From Polymorphobacter_B sp038225475 (GTDB lineage: Bacteria > Pseudomonadota > Alphaproteobacteria > Sphingomonadales > Sphingomonadaceae): a DNA stretch of 64,000 nt. Below are positions 35,831 to 44,076 of the stretch, piece after piece. Every line of letters starts with the position of its first letter. Within the stretch, counting starts at the first letter, position 1. The notes below the pieces were generated by a model, which was not told the DNA's origin, made no database searches, and was given only the letters and a program-made list of their open reading frames with translations. The stretch spans positions 221,237 through 285,236 of the forward strand of contig JBBRRA010000003.1 of the NCBI GenBank assembly GCA_038225475.1, read 5' to 3'. Both the position numbers and the translations under genes were made by a program.

Positions 35831-36336
35831 GCAGGGGCTTTGTCGGTCACGCGGCCGATCTCGCTCAGCCTCGATTGCAGGCTCAACCCATCGAGCGCGT
35901 TGAACGGCAGGCTGACGAAAATGCTGATGCGGTGATAAAGCATCCGATAGGTGTCATAGAATATGGTGTACCGCTCGGCTTCGGAGCCGACGAATGCAGT
36001 TGGGTCGGGTAGCCCCCAATGCGCGCTCATCGGCTGTCCAGGCCACACTGGGCACGCTTCGGCGGCGGCATCGTCACAAACAGTGAAGACGAAATCGAGA
36101 GCCGGTGCGCCGGGTCCGGCAAACTCCTCCCAGCCCTTCGAGCGGAAGCGGCTGGTTTCGTAGTTTAGCTTGGCCAGCATATCGAGTGCCGTTGGATCGA
36201 CTTGCCCGCGCGGATGGCTCCCCGCCGAATAGGCTTTGAATCGTCCCATGCCCTCGCGTCCGAGAATCGCTTCGGCGATTATCGACCGCGCCGAGTTTCC
36301 GGTGCACAAAAATAATACATTCAGCTCGCGGGACAT
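35827..36336 (-). CDS. arsC: Arsenate reductase, low-molecular-weight phosphatase type
   Basis: A 169-residue LMW-PTPase-fold ArsC. A strong ribosome-binding site (AGGGGAGAAG on the reverse strand) fixes ATG 36336 over a longer frame. The P-loop CX5R is Cys11-TGNSA-Arg17, and GLPDPTAF carries the general-acid Asp. EEFAGPGAP and TVCDDAAAEACPVWPG supply two more cysteines for a disulphide relay. It reduces arsenate by a thioredoxin- or mycothiol/glutaredoxin-type cascade. Having both unrelated ArsC families in one operon is notable. Confidence 0.9.
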   Translation of the reverse strand: MSRELNVLFLCTGNSARSIIAEAILGREGMGRFKAYSAGSHPRGQVDPTALDMLAKLNYETSRFRSKGWEEFAGPGAPALDFVFTVCDDAAAEACPVWPGQPMSAHWGLPDPTAFVGSEAERYTIFYDTYRMLYHRISIFVSLPFNALDGLSLQSRLSEIGRVTDKAPA

Positions 36337-36349
36337 GACACTTCTCCCC

Positions 36350-36817
36350 TTAGGCGCAGCAGGATGATGTTGCCGGTTGCGAAGCAAGCGCCGGGGCGCA
36401 GCAATTGCCCGAAGCAGCGTTGAGGCTGGCAAGCGGTGCCGGGTCGCCATAGACCGTTGCGGTGCCAGCGGTCAGGAACGTTTCCCACATCACGCCCTGC
36501 GGGTCGCTGATCCACGCCTTGGTCGACTTGGCATAGCAGCAGGTGGTCGCGCCCTCGTCGATGACCGGACGGTCCGCGACGACCAGTCGCTCGGCTACCT
36601 CGGCAAGCTCCGCATCGGTTTCGACCTGAATGCCGAGATGTTCGATGCCGCGTGACGCATGGCCGGCAGAGATGGCGAAATTGACCCGGGGATCCTCAAG
36701 CATCCATTTGGCGTAATCCGACTCCACCACAGTCGGCGCGTGCGCGAATAGGGCGGAATAAAAATCGATCGAGGCCGCGAGGTTATCGACCCCGACATGA
36801 ACATGGAAACGCTTCAT
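36350..36817 (-). CDS. arsI: ArsI/CadI-family dioxygenase, C-As lyase
   Basis: A 155-residue vicinal-oxygen-chelate protein starting MKRFHVHVGVDNL at 36817. The thiol pair Cys93-Cys94 in GATTCCYAKSTKAW is the methylarsonous-acid binding site of ArsI, and the metal ligand regions FHVHV, EHLGIQV and WETF match the family. The C terminus has two more Cys pairs (NCCAP, SSCCA). ArsI cleaves the C-As bond of MAs(III) and reduced aromatic arsenicals with Fe(II) and O2. It overlaps arsR by 4 nt and precedes arsC by 13 nt. CadI-named homologues are the alternative label. Confidence 0.87.
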   Translation of the reverse strand: MKRFHVHVGVDNLAASIDFYSALFAHAPTVVESDYAKWMLEDPRVNFAISAGHASRGIEHLGIQVETDAELAEVAERLVVADRPVIDEGATTCCYAKSTKAWISDPQGVMWETFLTAGTATVYGDPAPLASLNAASGNCCAPALASQPATSSCCA

Positions 36818-37146
36818 GCAGCAGACCTTTCGCACTCGCTGGCATCGCAGGGCGTGCCACCGCAACAGTTTTCGGTGAGGTAGTCGACCAGTGCGGTCAT
36901 CGCGGCGAAGTCTGCCGAATAGCGCAGCGAGCGGCCGTCGCGCCGCTGGACGGCCAGACCGGTGCGTTTCAAATGCGCCAGATGGAACGACAGCGACGAT
37001 GCGGCCAATTCGAGGCGCACCGCGATCTCGCCAGCCGGAAGCCCTTGCGGACCAGCCGCCACGAGCAGTCGGAACACCGCCAGCCGGTGCGGCTGTGCCA
37101 GCGCGGCGAGGCGGTCGATCGTTAGCGCGGCGGTTGATTCGATCAT
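36814..37146 (-). CDS. arsR: ArsR-family arsenic-responsive repressor
   Basis: A 110-residue ArsR/SmtB repressor starting MIESTAALTIDRLAALA at 37146. Winged helix-turn-helix at about residues 36-75, with recognition helix AASSLSFHLAHLKRTGL. It lacks the ELCVCDL metal loop of E. coli ArsR; instead Cys94-Cys95 plus Cys100 and Cys105 sit at the C terminus, like the C-terminal As(III) site of the Acidithiobacillus-type ArsR. First gene of the operon, with ATGA overlap to arsI. The longer upstream frame runs into the divergent DUF1800 gene and is rejected. Confidence 0.92.
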   Translation of the reverse strand: MIESTAALTIDRLAALAQPHRLAVFRLLVAAGPQGLPAGEIAVRLELAASSLSFHLAHLKRTGLAVQRRDGRSLRYSADFAAMTALVDYLTENCCGGTPCDASECERSAA

Positions 37147-37181
37147 TCCAGAATAGTCGAATGCAATACGCCGCAAGTCAA
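37144..37181 (-). promoter_or_regulatory. ars promoter and candidate ArsR operator
   Basis: Reverse strand: -35 TTGACT (37181-37176), 17-bp spacer, -10 GACTAT (37158-37153). An inverted repeat CATTC-N10-GAATG (37163-37144) covers the -10 and ends on the arsR start codon, whose ATG is part of the second arm. The expected transcription start is within a base or two of 37146, so the arsR mRNA would be leaderless. Confidence 0.6.
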
Positions 37182-37222
37182 GCACTACGGGGGATCGCGG
37201 CGTTTGCGCGCGTATCGTTGAC

Positions 37223-38620
37223 ATGAACACGACCACCGCCATCGCGATGAACCGCTTCGGGTTGGGGGCGCGGCCTGACGAGGCCCCGCCCGCCGATCCG
37301 CGCGGTTGGTTGCGGACGCAGTTCGCGGCGTTCGACCCGCGCCCGGCGGTTATTGCCGCTGCCCCCGACAGCCCCGAGATGGCGCGGCAGTTCCACGAGT
37401 ATCTGACGCAGATCAAGGGCATTGTCGGCGGCGAGGACAAGGCGGCGGCGCAGGAAATTCGCAAGACGCTGCGTACGGGTTACCGCGATTCATACTCCGC
37501 GCTGGTCCGCGCTCGGCTGGGTGCGGCGCTGATTTCGCCCGCGCCATTTGCCGAACGGCTGACGCATTTCTGGTCGAACCACTTTGCAGTTTCGGCGGAC
37601 AAGCTGCAGACGATCGGGCTTGCCGGAACGCTCGAGTTCGAGGCGATCCGCCCGCATGTTGCGGGGCGTTTCGGCGATATGCTGCTTGCCGTCGAGCGTC
37701 ATCCGGCGATGCTTTTGTATCTCGATCAGGCGCAGTCGATCGGGCCGACGTCGTTCATCGGCGCGCGCGCCGCGCTCCGCGCCGATGCCAAGCGCAAGGT
37801 CGGTCTGAACGAGAATCTCGCGCGCGAAATCATGGAGCTGCACACTCTTGGTGTCGGCAGCGGCTATACACAGGCCGATGTGCAGGAACTGGCCCGCGCG
37901 CTGACCGGGTGGAGCGTCGGCGGCTTCGTCCGGCGGCCGATCGGCGAGGAGGCCCCCGACGGCGCATTCGTCTATCAGGCGAACTGGCATGAGCCCGGCA
38001 CGCGCACGCTGCTCGGGAAGCGCTATGCCGACCGCGGCCTCGATCAGGCAAGCGAGATTCTGCACGACCTTGCGGTGCATCCGGCGACCGCTGCGCACCT
38101 GGCAACCAAACTCGTCCGGCATTTCATCGCCGATGTGCCGCCGCCCGAACTGGTCGCCAAGATTGCGGCGGTCCATGTCGCAAGTGGCGGCGACTTGATG
38201 CAGGTCTATGCCGCGCTGCTCGCCGCGCCCGAGGCATGGGCGACGCCGCTGCCGAAGTTCAAAACGCCGTGGGAATGGACTGTGTCCGCGCTGCGCGGGA
38301 TCGGCGCGCGCGACCTGCCCGAGATGAAGGCCGTCGGCGCGCTGACCGAGCTTGGGCAGCCGGTGTGGCGGCCAGGATCGCCCGCCGGATGGGATGATAT
38401 TGCGGCAAGCTGGGCCGCGCCCGACGCGCTGCTGCGGCGGGTCGAGGTGGCGCGTGCGATCGCTGCAACCGTCGGCGACCGGCTCGATGCGCGGACGCTC
38501 GCGCCGAAATTGCTGCCCGGCGTGTGGAGCGCCGCGTCAGCGACGGCGGTGGCGCGCGCCGATACCCCGACACAGGCACTGGCGTTGATGCTGGTGTCGC
38601 CAGAGTTTCTGCGGCGATGA
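37223..38620 (+). CDS. DUF1800 family protein
   Basis: A 465-residue protein of the DUF1800 family. Signatures: AMNRFGLGARPDE at the start, FAERLTHFWSNHFAVS, LNENLAREIMELHTLGVGSGYTQADVQELARALTGW (family core, in pieces), HEPGTRTLLG, and HLATKLVRHFIAD. No signal peptide is evident at this start. Function unknown; DUF1800 genes are almost always followed by a DUF1501 gene, as here (112-nt gap). Divergent from arsR but with no visible link to arsenic. Confidence 0.87.
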   Translation: MNTTTAIAMNRFGLGARPDEAPPADPRGWLRTQFAAFDPRPAVIAAAPDSPEMARQFHEYLTQIKGIVGGEDKAAAQEIRKTLRTGYRDSYSALVRARLGAALISPAPFAERLTHFWSNHFAVSADKLQTIGLAGTLEFEAIRPHVAGRFGDMLLAVERHPAMLLYLDQAQSIGPTSFIGARAALRADAKRKVGLNENLAREIMELHTLGVGSGYTQADVQELARALTGWSVGGFVRRPIGEEAPDGAFVYQANWHEPGTRTLLGKRYADRGLDQASEILHDLAVHPATAAHLATKLVRHFIADVPPPELVAKIAAVHVASGGDLMQVYAALLAAPEAWATPLPKFKTPWEWTVSALRGIGARDLPEMKAVGALTELGQPVWRPGSPAGWDDIAASWAAPDALLRRVEVARAIAATVGDRLDARTLAPKLLPGVWSAASATAVARADTPTQALALMLVSPEFLRR

Positions 38621-38648
38621 CGGTGCCGCGGTCCGAAGTCGTCGCTTT

Positions 38649-38704
38649 CGTTCGGGTGGAGGGTCCGGGTCACATCCCCCTGAACCCGGGGCCTCGCCCG
38701 AACG
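38649..38704. repeat. Long imperfect palindrome between DUF1800 and DUF1501 genes
   Basis: Outer arms CGTTCGGG (38649-38656) and CCCGAACG (38697-38704), inner arms CCGGGT (38665-38670) and ACCCGG (38684-38689). It would form a two-tier hairpin in the intercistronic mRNA. It could be a dispersed extragenic palindrome or an attenuator that sets the ratio of the two genes. Confidence 0.55.
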
Positions 38705-38732
38705 GGAGCGGCGGCGACAGTGGAGTATTAGC

Positions 38733-39881
38733 ATGCTGACGCGTCGATCCTTGCTGGGCAAAGCGGCGCTGACCGGGGCGCTCGCGTTGACGCCGCGCAT
38801 CGCCTTTGCCGCCGCACCCGGCGACAAGCGCTTTGTGTTCATCATTTTGCGCGGCGCGATGGATGGGCTGTCGGTGGTGATGCCGGTCGGCGACAGCGCC
38901 TATACCGGGCAACGCGGTGCGTTGAGCGAGCCGCCGGGCGGGGCGGCGACCAAGCTCGATGCGATGTTCGCGCTCCACCCGGCGATGGTCGAAACCGCAA
39001 GCCTGTATGCCAAGGGCGAGGCGGCATTTGTCCATGCGATTGCCTCGCCGTACCGCGAACGCTCGCACTTCGATGCACAGAATGTCCTCGAAACCGGCGG
39101 CACCGCTGCCTATGCGCTCAAGGACGGCTGGCTCAACCGACTGGTGGCGACGATCCCCGGGCAACGCGACGCAGCGATTGCGCTGGCGGCGACCGTGCCG
39201 ATGGTGCTGCGCGGCGCGGCGGCGGTCACCTCCTATGCGCCGTCGGGGCTGCCGCAGGCGGGCGATGACCTGTTGCAGCGGGTTGCGGACCTGTATCAGG
39301 CCGACCCGTTGCTGCATCCATTATGGTCGGAGGCGATGGACGCACGGACGCTGGCGGGTGGCGCGGCCGGCGGGAAGGCCAGTCCCGAGGCGCTCGGCAA
39401 GCTCGCCGCCACCTTCCTTGCCAAGCCGACCGGACCGCGCATCGCTGTGATCGAAGTGCTCGGCTGGGACACGCACGCGCAGCAGGCCGGGCGGCTCAAT
39501 AATCAACTTAAACAGCTCGACGCGACGATTGCCGCGCTGCGCGACGGGATGGGTCCCGACTGGCGGCACACCGTCGTGCTCGCCGCCACCGAATTCGGGC
39601 GCACCGTCGCGGTCAACGGCACCGGTGGGACCGATCACGGCACCGGCGGCGTTGCCATTCTGGCGGGTGGCGGCGTGCAGGGCGGGCGCGTCATCGCCGA
39701 CTGGCCGGGGTTGAAGGCATCGGCGCTGTATCAGAACCGCGACCTGCAGCCGACCACCGACTTGCGGTCGCTGCTGCTCGGCGTCAGCGCCGCGCAGTTC
39801 GGGGTCGATCCGGCGCGGCTGTCACACGCGCTGTTTCCGGGCGCGAAGGTTATGCCGCTGGCCGGGCTGGTGCGGGTCTAG
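38733..39881 (+). CDS. DUF1501 family protein, Tat-exported
   Basis: A 382-residue DUF1501 protein with an RR-containing leader (MLTRRSLLGKAALTGALAL, cleavage around AFA-A), suggesting Tat export. Family signatures: FVFIILRGAMDGLSVVMP, SHFDAQNVLETG, and the sulfatase/phosphatase-like TEFGRTVAVNGTGGTDHG metal-site region. Function is not established; the fold resembles alkaline phosphatase/sulfatase enzymes. Partner of the upstream DUF1800 gene. Confidence 0.87.
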   Translation: MLTRRSLLGKAALTGALALTPRIAFAAAPGDKRFVFIILRGAMDGLSVVMPVGDSAYTGQRGALSEPPGGAATKLDAMFALHPAMVETASLYAKGEAAFVHAIASPYRERSHFDAQNVLETGGTAAYALKDGWLNRLVATIPGQRDAAIALAATVPMVLRGAAAVTSYAPSGLPQAGDDLLQRVADLYQADPLLHPLWSEAMDARTLAGGAAGGKASPEALGKLAATFLAKPTGPRIAVIEVLGWDTHAQQAGRLNNQLKQLDATIAALRDGMGPDWRHTVVLAATEFGRTVAVNGTGGTDHGTGGVAILAGGGVQGGRVIADWPGLKASALYQNRDLQPTTDLRSLLLGVSAAQFGVDPARLSHALFPGAKVMPLAGLVRV

Positions 39882-39949
39882 CCGGCTGGCAGCGGCTGCC
39901 CCGGCTCCCTACATGTGTTTGCGGCGTTGATCGGCCGATGGAGGCCCAG

Positions 39950-40486
39950 ATGAAAACAGTCTTGATTGCCCTTGTGACGACTGCGCTCGCGCTCATACCA
40001 GTGGCGGCGCAGGCGCAACATGCCGGCGGTTCCTCGCATGGTGGCGGCGGCGCGCATGGCGGCGTCGGGGGATCCCACAGCGGCGGCTATGGCGGCGGCG
40101 GTTTTCACAACGGCGGCGGTTTCAATAGCGGCTATCACGGTGGCTATGGGTATCGCGGTGGCTATGGCTATCGGGGCGGTTACGGCTACCGCCCTTACGG
40201 CGGATATTACCGCGGCTATGGTGGCATCGGTTTTGGTTTTGGATTTTATGACCCGTTCTTCTTCGGTTATCCGGGCTTCGGCTTCTACGGTTATCCCGCC
40301 TATGGTTATGCAGCCTATGGCTATCCGGTTTATGCAGGCGGCGCGCCCGACGCCTATGACGACGCCCCGCCACCGCCGCCGGAGCGAGTGATCCCCGATC
40401 GTTCGGCCGACGCTGCACCGGCATGCGGCAACTGGACGTGGGACGCTGGCGCGCAGCGCTACCGCTGGTCGAACGCCGGCTGCTGA
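39950..40486 (+). CDS. Gly/Tyr/His-rich secreted protein
   Basis: A 178-residue protein with a Sec signal peptide (cleavage after AQA, about residue 24). GGAGG (39940-39944) five bases before ATG 39950 fixes the start. The mature part is low-complexity: Gly/His/Ser, then repeated GGYGYR units, then PGFGFYGYPAYGYAAYGYPVY. A short C-terminal domain, ACGNWTWDAGAQRYRWSNAGC, has a Cys pair. Probably cell-surface or periplasmic; no enzyme motif. It ends 4 nt from the converging LTxxQ gene. Such glycine-rich proteins occur in sphingomonads; function unknown. Confidence 0.75.
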   Translation: MKTVLIALVTTALALIPVAAQAQHAGGSSHGGGGAHGGVGGSHSGGYGGGGFHNGGGFNSGYHGGYGYRGGYGYRGGYGYRPYGGYYRGYGGIGFGFGFYDPFFFGYPGFGFYGYPAYGYAAYGYPVYAGGAPDAYDDAPPPPPERVIPDRSADAAPACGNWTWDAGAQRYRWSNAGC

Positions 40487-40490
40487 CGCG

Positions 40491-40871
40491 TCAACGCGGG
40501 GGCGGCTGGTCGCGTCCGGAGGGTAGCGTCCGGTCGTCGAAGATCCGTTGCTGCGCCGGGGTCAGCGCCGCATAGAATGTCTTGAGCGCCACGGATTGCT
40601 GTTTGAGATCGGCGAGCTCCTGCTCCATCTCGGACTGGACGAGATCGATGCGCCGCGGGGCGGGCAGCGTCGGGAACAGCCGAGATGCAGCTTGTCGCCG
40701 CCGCTCGACAGTCTCCGGCATGGCGACCGTTGCGCTATACGCCTGCCACGCGCTTTCCTGCGGCGACGACAGGCGCAGCGCATCGTGCAACGCTTTCGCG
40801 TCGGCATTCTGCGCCAGCGCCGGCCCGGCAAACATCACCGCAGCGATCGCTGCCACCGTTTGACGCCGCAT
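40491..40871 (-). CDS. Periplasmic Spy/CpxP-like LTxxQ protein
   Basis: A 126-residue protein starting MRRQTVAAIAAVMFAGPALA (signal peptide) at 40871. The mature part is helical, with LTPAQQRIFDDR near the end matching the LTxxQ motif of the Spy/CpxP family of periplasmic chaperones. It begins 1 nt after the pal stop codon, so it is the last gene of the tol-pal operon, where cpoB (ybgF) is usually found. The Spy-like label rests on the motif and size; confidence is moderate. Confidence 0.68.
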   Translation of the reverse strand: MRRQTVAAIAAVMFAGPALAQNADAKALHDALRLSSPQESAWQAYSATVAMPETVERRRQAASRLFPTLPAPRRIDLVQSEMEQELADLKQQSVALKTFYAALTPAQQRIFDDRTLPSGRDQPPPR

Positions 40872-40872
40872 C

Positions 40873-41427
40873 TCAGCGAGCTCCACCGATAATGACCGTG
40901 ACTGCGCGCCGATTTTGCGCCCACGCCGCTTCATCCGAACCTTCGGCGACCGGGCGTTCCTTGCCGTAGCTGATCGTGGCGATCCGCGCGGTGGCGACAC
41001 CTTGCGCGCCGAGGAAGTTCTTGGCCGCATTGGCGCGACGGTCGCCGAGGGCAAGGTTGTATTCGCGCGTGCCGCGTTCGTCGGCATGACCTTCGATCGT
41101 GACCTTGACGCCGGGATAGCGCGCCAGCCATTCGGCCTGCTTGCCGAGGATGCCGCGCGCGGTATCGTCGATTTCATAGCTGTCATAGCCGAACAGCACC
41201 GTATCGCTGCCCGAAGTCGCCTTGAAATCGGCAACGCTGCCGGGGATGTTCGCGGTACCGACGGCGACAGGTGCTGCCATCGCAGTGTCGGTGTTCCCCG
41301 ACGACGATGGCGCCATGGCCGGCGCAGCTGCGGGCGGCGGCGGGGGCGGCAACGGCTTTTTCTTCGAGCACGCCGCAGTCGCCAGCAAGGCGGCGATCAG
41401 CGTCAATTGTGCAGCACGGTTCAACAT
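40873..41427 (-). CDS. pal: Peptidoglycan-associated lipoprotein Pal
   Basis: A 184-residue lipoprotein starting MLNRAAQLTLIAALLATAAC (lipidated Cys20). A Pro/Ala linker precedes the OmpA-like domain: TVLFGYDSYEID, VTIEGHADERGTREYNLALGDRRANA (in two parts) with the Asp/Arg residues that bind diaminopimelate, and NRRAVTVI. Pal ties the outer membrane to peptidoglycan and is moved by TolB/TolQRA at division. Gap of 35 nt after tolB. Confidence 0.95.
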   Translation of the reverse strand: MLNRAAQLTLIAALLATAACSKKKPLPPPPPPAAAPAMAPSSSGNTDTAMAAPVAVGTANIPGSVADFKATSGSDTVLFGYDSYEIDDTARGILGKQAEWLARYPGVKVTIEGHADERGTREYNLALGDRRANAAKNFLGAQGVATARIATISYGKERPVAEGSDEAAWAQNRRAVTVIIGGAR

Positions 41428-41462
41428 CGCGGTCTCCTCGATCAAACGGTACGCGCTTCGTT

Positions 41463-42779
41463 TCATGGCAACAACGGCGACCAAGCCGGATCGGACGCAT
41501 CGAGTGGTGTTTTTAGTCGCCGCTCATTCTGCCCCGACAGATCGACCGACATCAGCGCGGTATTGCTACGCCCCTGGACGGTGCGGAAGAACAGGATCAC
41601 CCGGCCGTTCGGCGACCAGGTCGGGCCTTCGTCCTGATAGGCCGAAGTCAGCAGCCGTTCGCCCGAGCCGTCGGGCTTCATCACGCCGATGCGGAACTTG
41701 CCCGCCCCCAACCGCGTGAAGGCAATCAGGTCGCCGCGCGGGCTCCATACCGGCGTCGCCGCCCGGCCGTCGCCAAAGCTGATGCGGTGCTGACCCGATC
41801 CATCGGCGTTCATCACATAGACCTGCTGGCTGCCGCCGCGGTCGCTTTCGAACACGATATGCGCGCCGTCGGGGGCATAGCTTGGCGCGGTGTCGATCCC
41901 CGGCGCGTCGGTCAGCCGCGTGATCCGCCGCGACGCGAGGTCCATGCGAAAGATGTCGGTGTTGCCGCCGGTCGCCATCGAGAACACCAGAGCGTTGCCG
42001 TCGGGCGAAAAGCGCGGCGCAAAGCTCATGTTGGGGAATTCGCCGACGACTTCCTGATGCCCGGTGCCCAAGGTGTACAGCCACACCCGCGGCTTGTTAT
42101 CGGCAAACGACATATAGGTGATCGTCTGCTGGTTCGGCGCAAAGCGCGGCGTCAGCACGAGGTTCTGGCCGTTGGTCAGGAAACGGTGGTTCGCGCCGTC
42201 CTGGTCCATCACCGCAAGACGCTTGATCCGCTTGGTCTTGCCGCCGGTTTCGGAGACATAGACGATGCGGCTGTCGAAATAGCCGGTTTCGCCGGTCAGC
42301 CGCGAATAGACGAGGTCGGCACATTTGTGCGCCGCGCGTCGCCAGTTCGCAGCGGTCGTCACGAACCCCTGCCGCGCCAGCTCCTCGCTCGAAAACACGT
42401 CATAGGCATAACAGCCGACGGTGATGCCGCCATCGGGGTTCGCCGTTACATTGCCCGTCACCAGCGCCTGCGCCGCGAGCGTCCGCCAGCTTGCGAACTG
42501 CGGCGCGGTCACGTCGGCAGCGGTCACGGTGGTCGTATAGGCCGCCGGATCGAGCGGACGGAACAGCCCCGAACTGCCAAGATCGGCGGCGATCACCGCT
42601 GCGACCCGCGCGCCAAGGTCGGTGGTCGTGCCAGCCTGCGTCGCCGCCGGCACCGTCGCTGCAAATGCCGGCACCGCAATCGGCAGCGGCTGCGCAATCC
42701 CGGTGTTGATATCGACGCGCAGCACCGCCGCTGCCGGAGCAGCGAGTGACAGCGCGAGGAGGAGAAGGGGGATGCGCAT
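41463..42779 (-). CDS. tolB: Periplasmic protein TolB
   Basis: A 438-residue TolB starting MRIPLLLLALSLAAPAAA at 42779 with a Sec leader. N-terminal domain, then a beta-propeller with repeats of the type FSPDGNALVFS, YAPDGAHIVFES, WSPRGDLIAFT and WSPNGRVILFF. It binds Pal and TolA in the periplasm. 67 nt after tolA. Confidence 0.95.
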   Translation of the reverse strand: MRIPLLLLALSLAAPAAAVLRVDINTGIAQPLPIAVPAFAATVPAATQAGTTTDLGARVAAVIAADLGSSGLFRPLDPAAYTTTVTAADVTAPQFASWRTLAAQALVTGNVTANPDGGITVGCYAYDVFSSEELARQGFVTTAANWRRAAHKCADLVYSRLTGETGYFDSRIVYVSETGGKTKRIKRLAVMDQDGANHRFLTNGQNLVLTPRFAPNQQTITYMSFADNKPRVWLYTLGTGHQEVVGEFPNMSFAPRFSPDGNALVFSMATGGNTDIFRMDLASRRITRLTDAPGIDTAPSYAPDGAHIVFESDRGGSQQVYVMNADGSGQHRISFGDGRAATPVWSPRGDLIAFTRLGAGKFRIGVMKPDGSGERLLTSAYQDEGPTWSPNGRVILFFRTVQGRSNTALMSVDLSGQNERRLKTPLDASDPAWSPLLP

Positions 42780-42846
42780 GCTGGTCTCCGGCCGACGATG
42801 CCCCCGCATAGACATCCCCGTCATTGCCGCGAAGCCGCGAAGCGCG

Positions 42847-43637
42847 TCAAGTCATCTCGCTCGGGTCGAAATTAAGTTCGAACGACTTCCACTGGTCGTA
42901 GAGCTCGGCGGGCAGCCGGAGCGGGGCGCAGCGCAGCACGGCGCGCTTGGCGGTTTCGGCGAACGCGCGCGCATAGTCGGCGTTGCCGCCGGTCACGCCG
43001 GTTTGCCCGACGACTTCGGGGCGGCCGCTGACGCCGCCGTCTCGCCCGAGCTCGATATGCAACACCACCGTCATGCGCTTGACGTCGGCACCGCCGATCG
43101 GCGGGTTCCAGCATGGCGCGATCTGCGCGCGTATCGCGGCCTGCAGCGTAGCGGTGGCGCGCGGATCGACGCGCGTGGCCTTCGGAAGCGCCTTTTCGAT
43201 CGACTTCGCCAGCGCCGAGATGTCGAGCGGCTTGACCTTCGCCTTGGGCAGCGTCTTGTCGATCAGGTTGCTGAGCTCGGCGGTGTCGAGCAATTTAGGC
43301 TGTGGCTTGGGCGGTGCCGGTTTGGGCGGCGCAGGCTGCGGCGGCGTCGGCTTGGGTTTCGGTGCGGGCGTCGGGTCGGGAACGGTGTCCTTCGGCGGCG
43401 CTGGAGTCGGTTCCGCTTTGGGAGCGGGCGGCGGCGGCGCGCTGTCCTGCGGGGCCGCCTTGATCGATGGCTTGGGCGGCTCGGCGACCTTGACGGTATC
43501 GGCGATCTGCACGAGCTCGACCGGCACGATCTCCTCGGGCACCGGGAACTCGCGGTGGTTGAGCTCGAATCCGATCGATAACGCCGCCAGCAACGCCATA
43601 TGCGCGACCCCGGCGACCAGCAGCGATTGGCGCTCGG

Positions 43638-43641
<4 letters not shown>
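42847..43641 (-). CDS. tolA: TolA-like energy-transducing protein
   Basis: A 264-residue protein: N-terminal TM helix (about residues 8-25), then a Pro/Lys/Ala-rich spacer (about 55-155) that is polyproline-like instead of the long helix of E. coli TolA, then a C-terminal TolA/TonB-like domain (QIAPCWNPPIGGADVKRMTVVLHIELGRDG in pieces). It couples the TolQR motor to TolB-Pal. ATGA overlap with tolR. The domain is also shared with TonB; position makes TolA the better call. Confidence 0.88.
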
Positions 43642-44069
<428 letters not shown>

Positions 44070-44076
44070 CGCCACC

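Noticed and set aside
40135..40335. Direct repeats that could suggest a CRISPR or tandem repeat array
   Set aside because: They are codon-level repeats of a Gly/Tyr-rich protein in frame, with no spacers of constant length.
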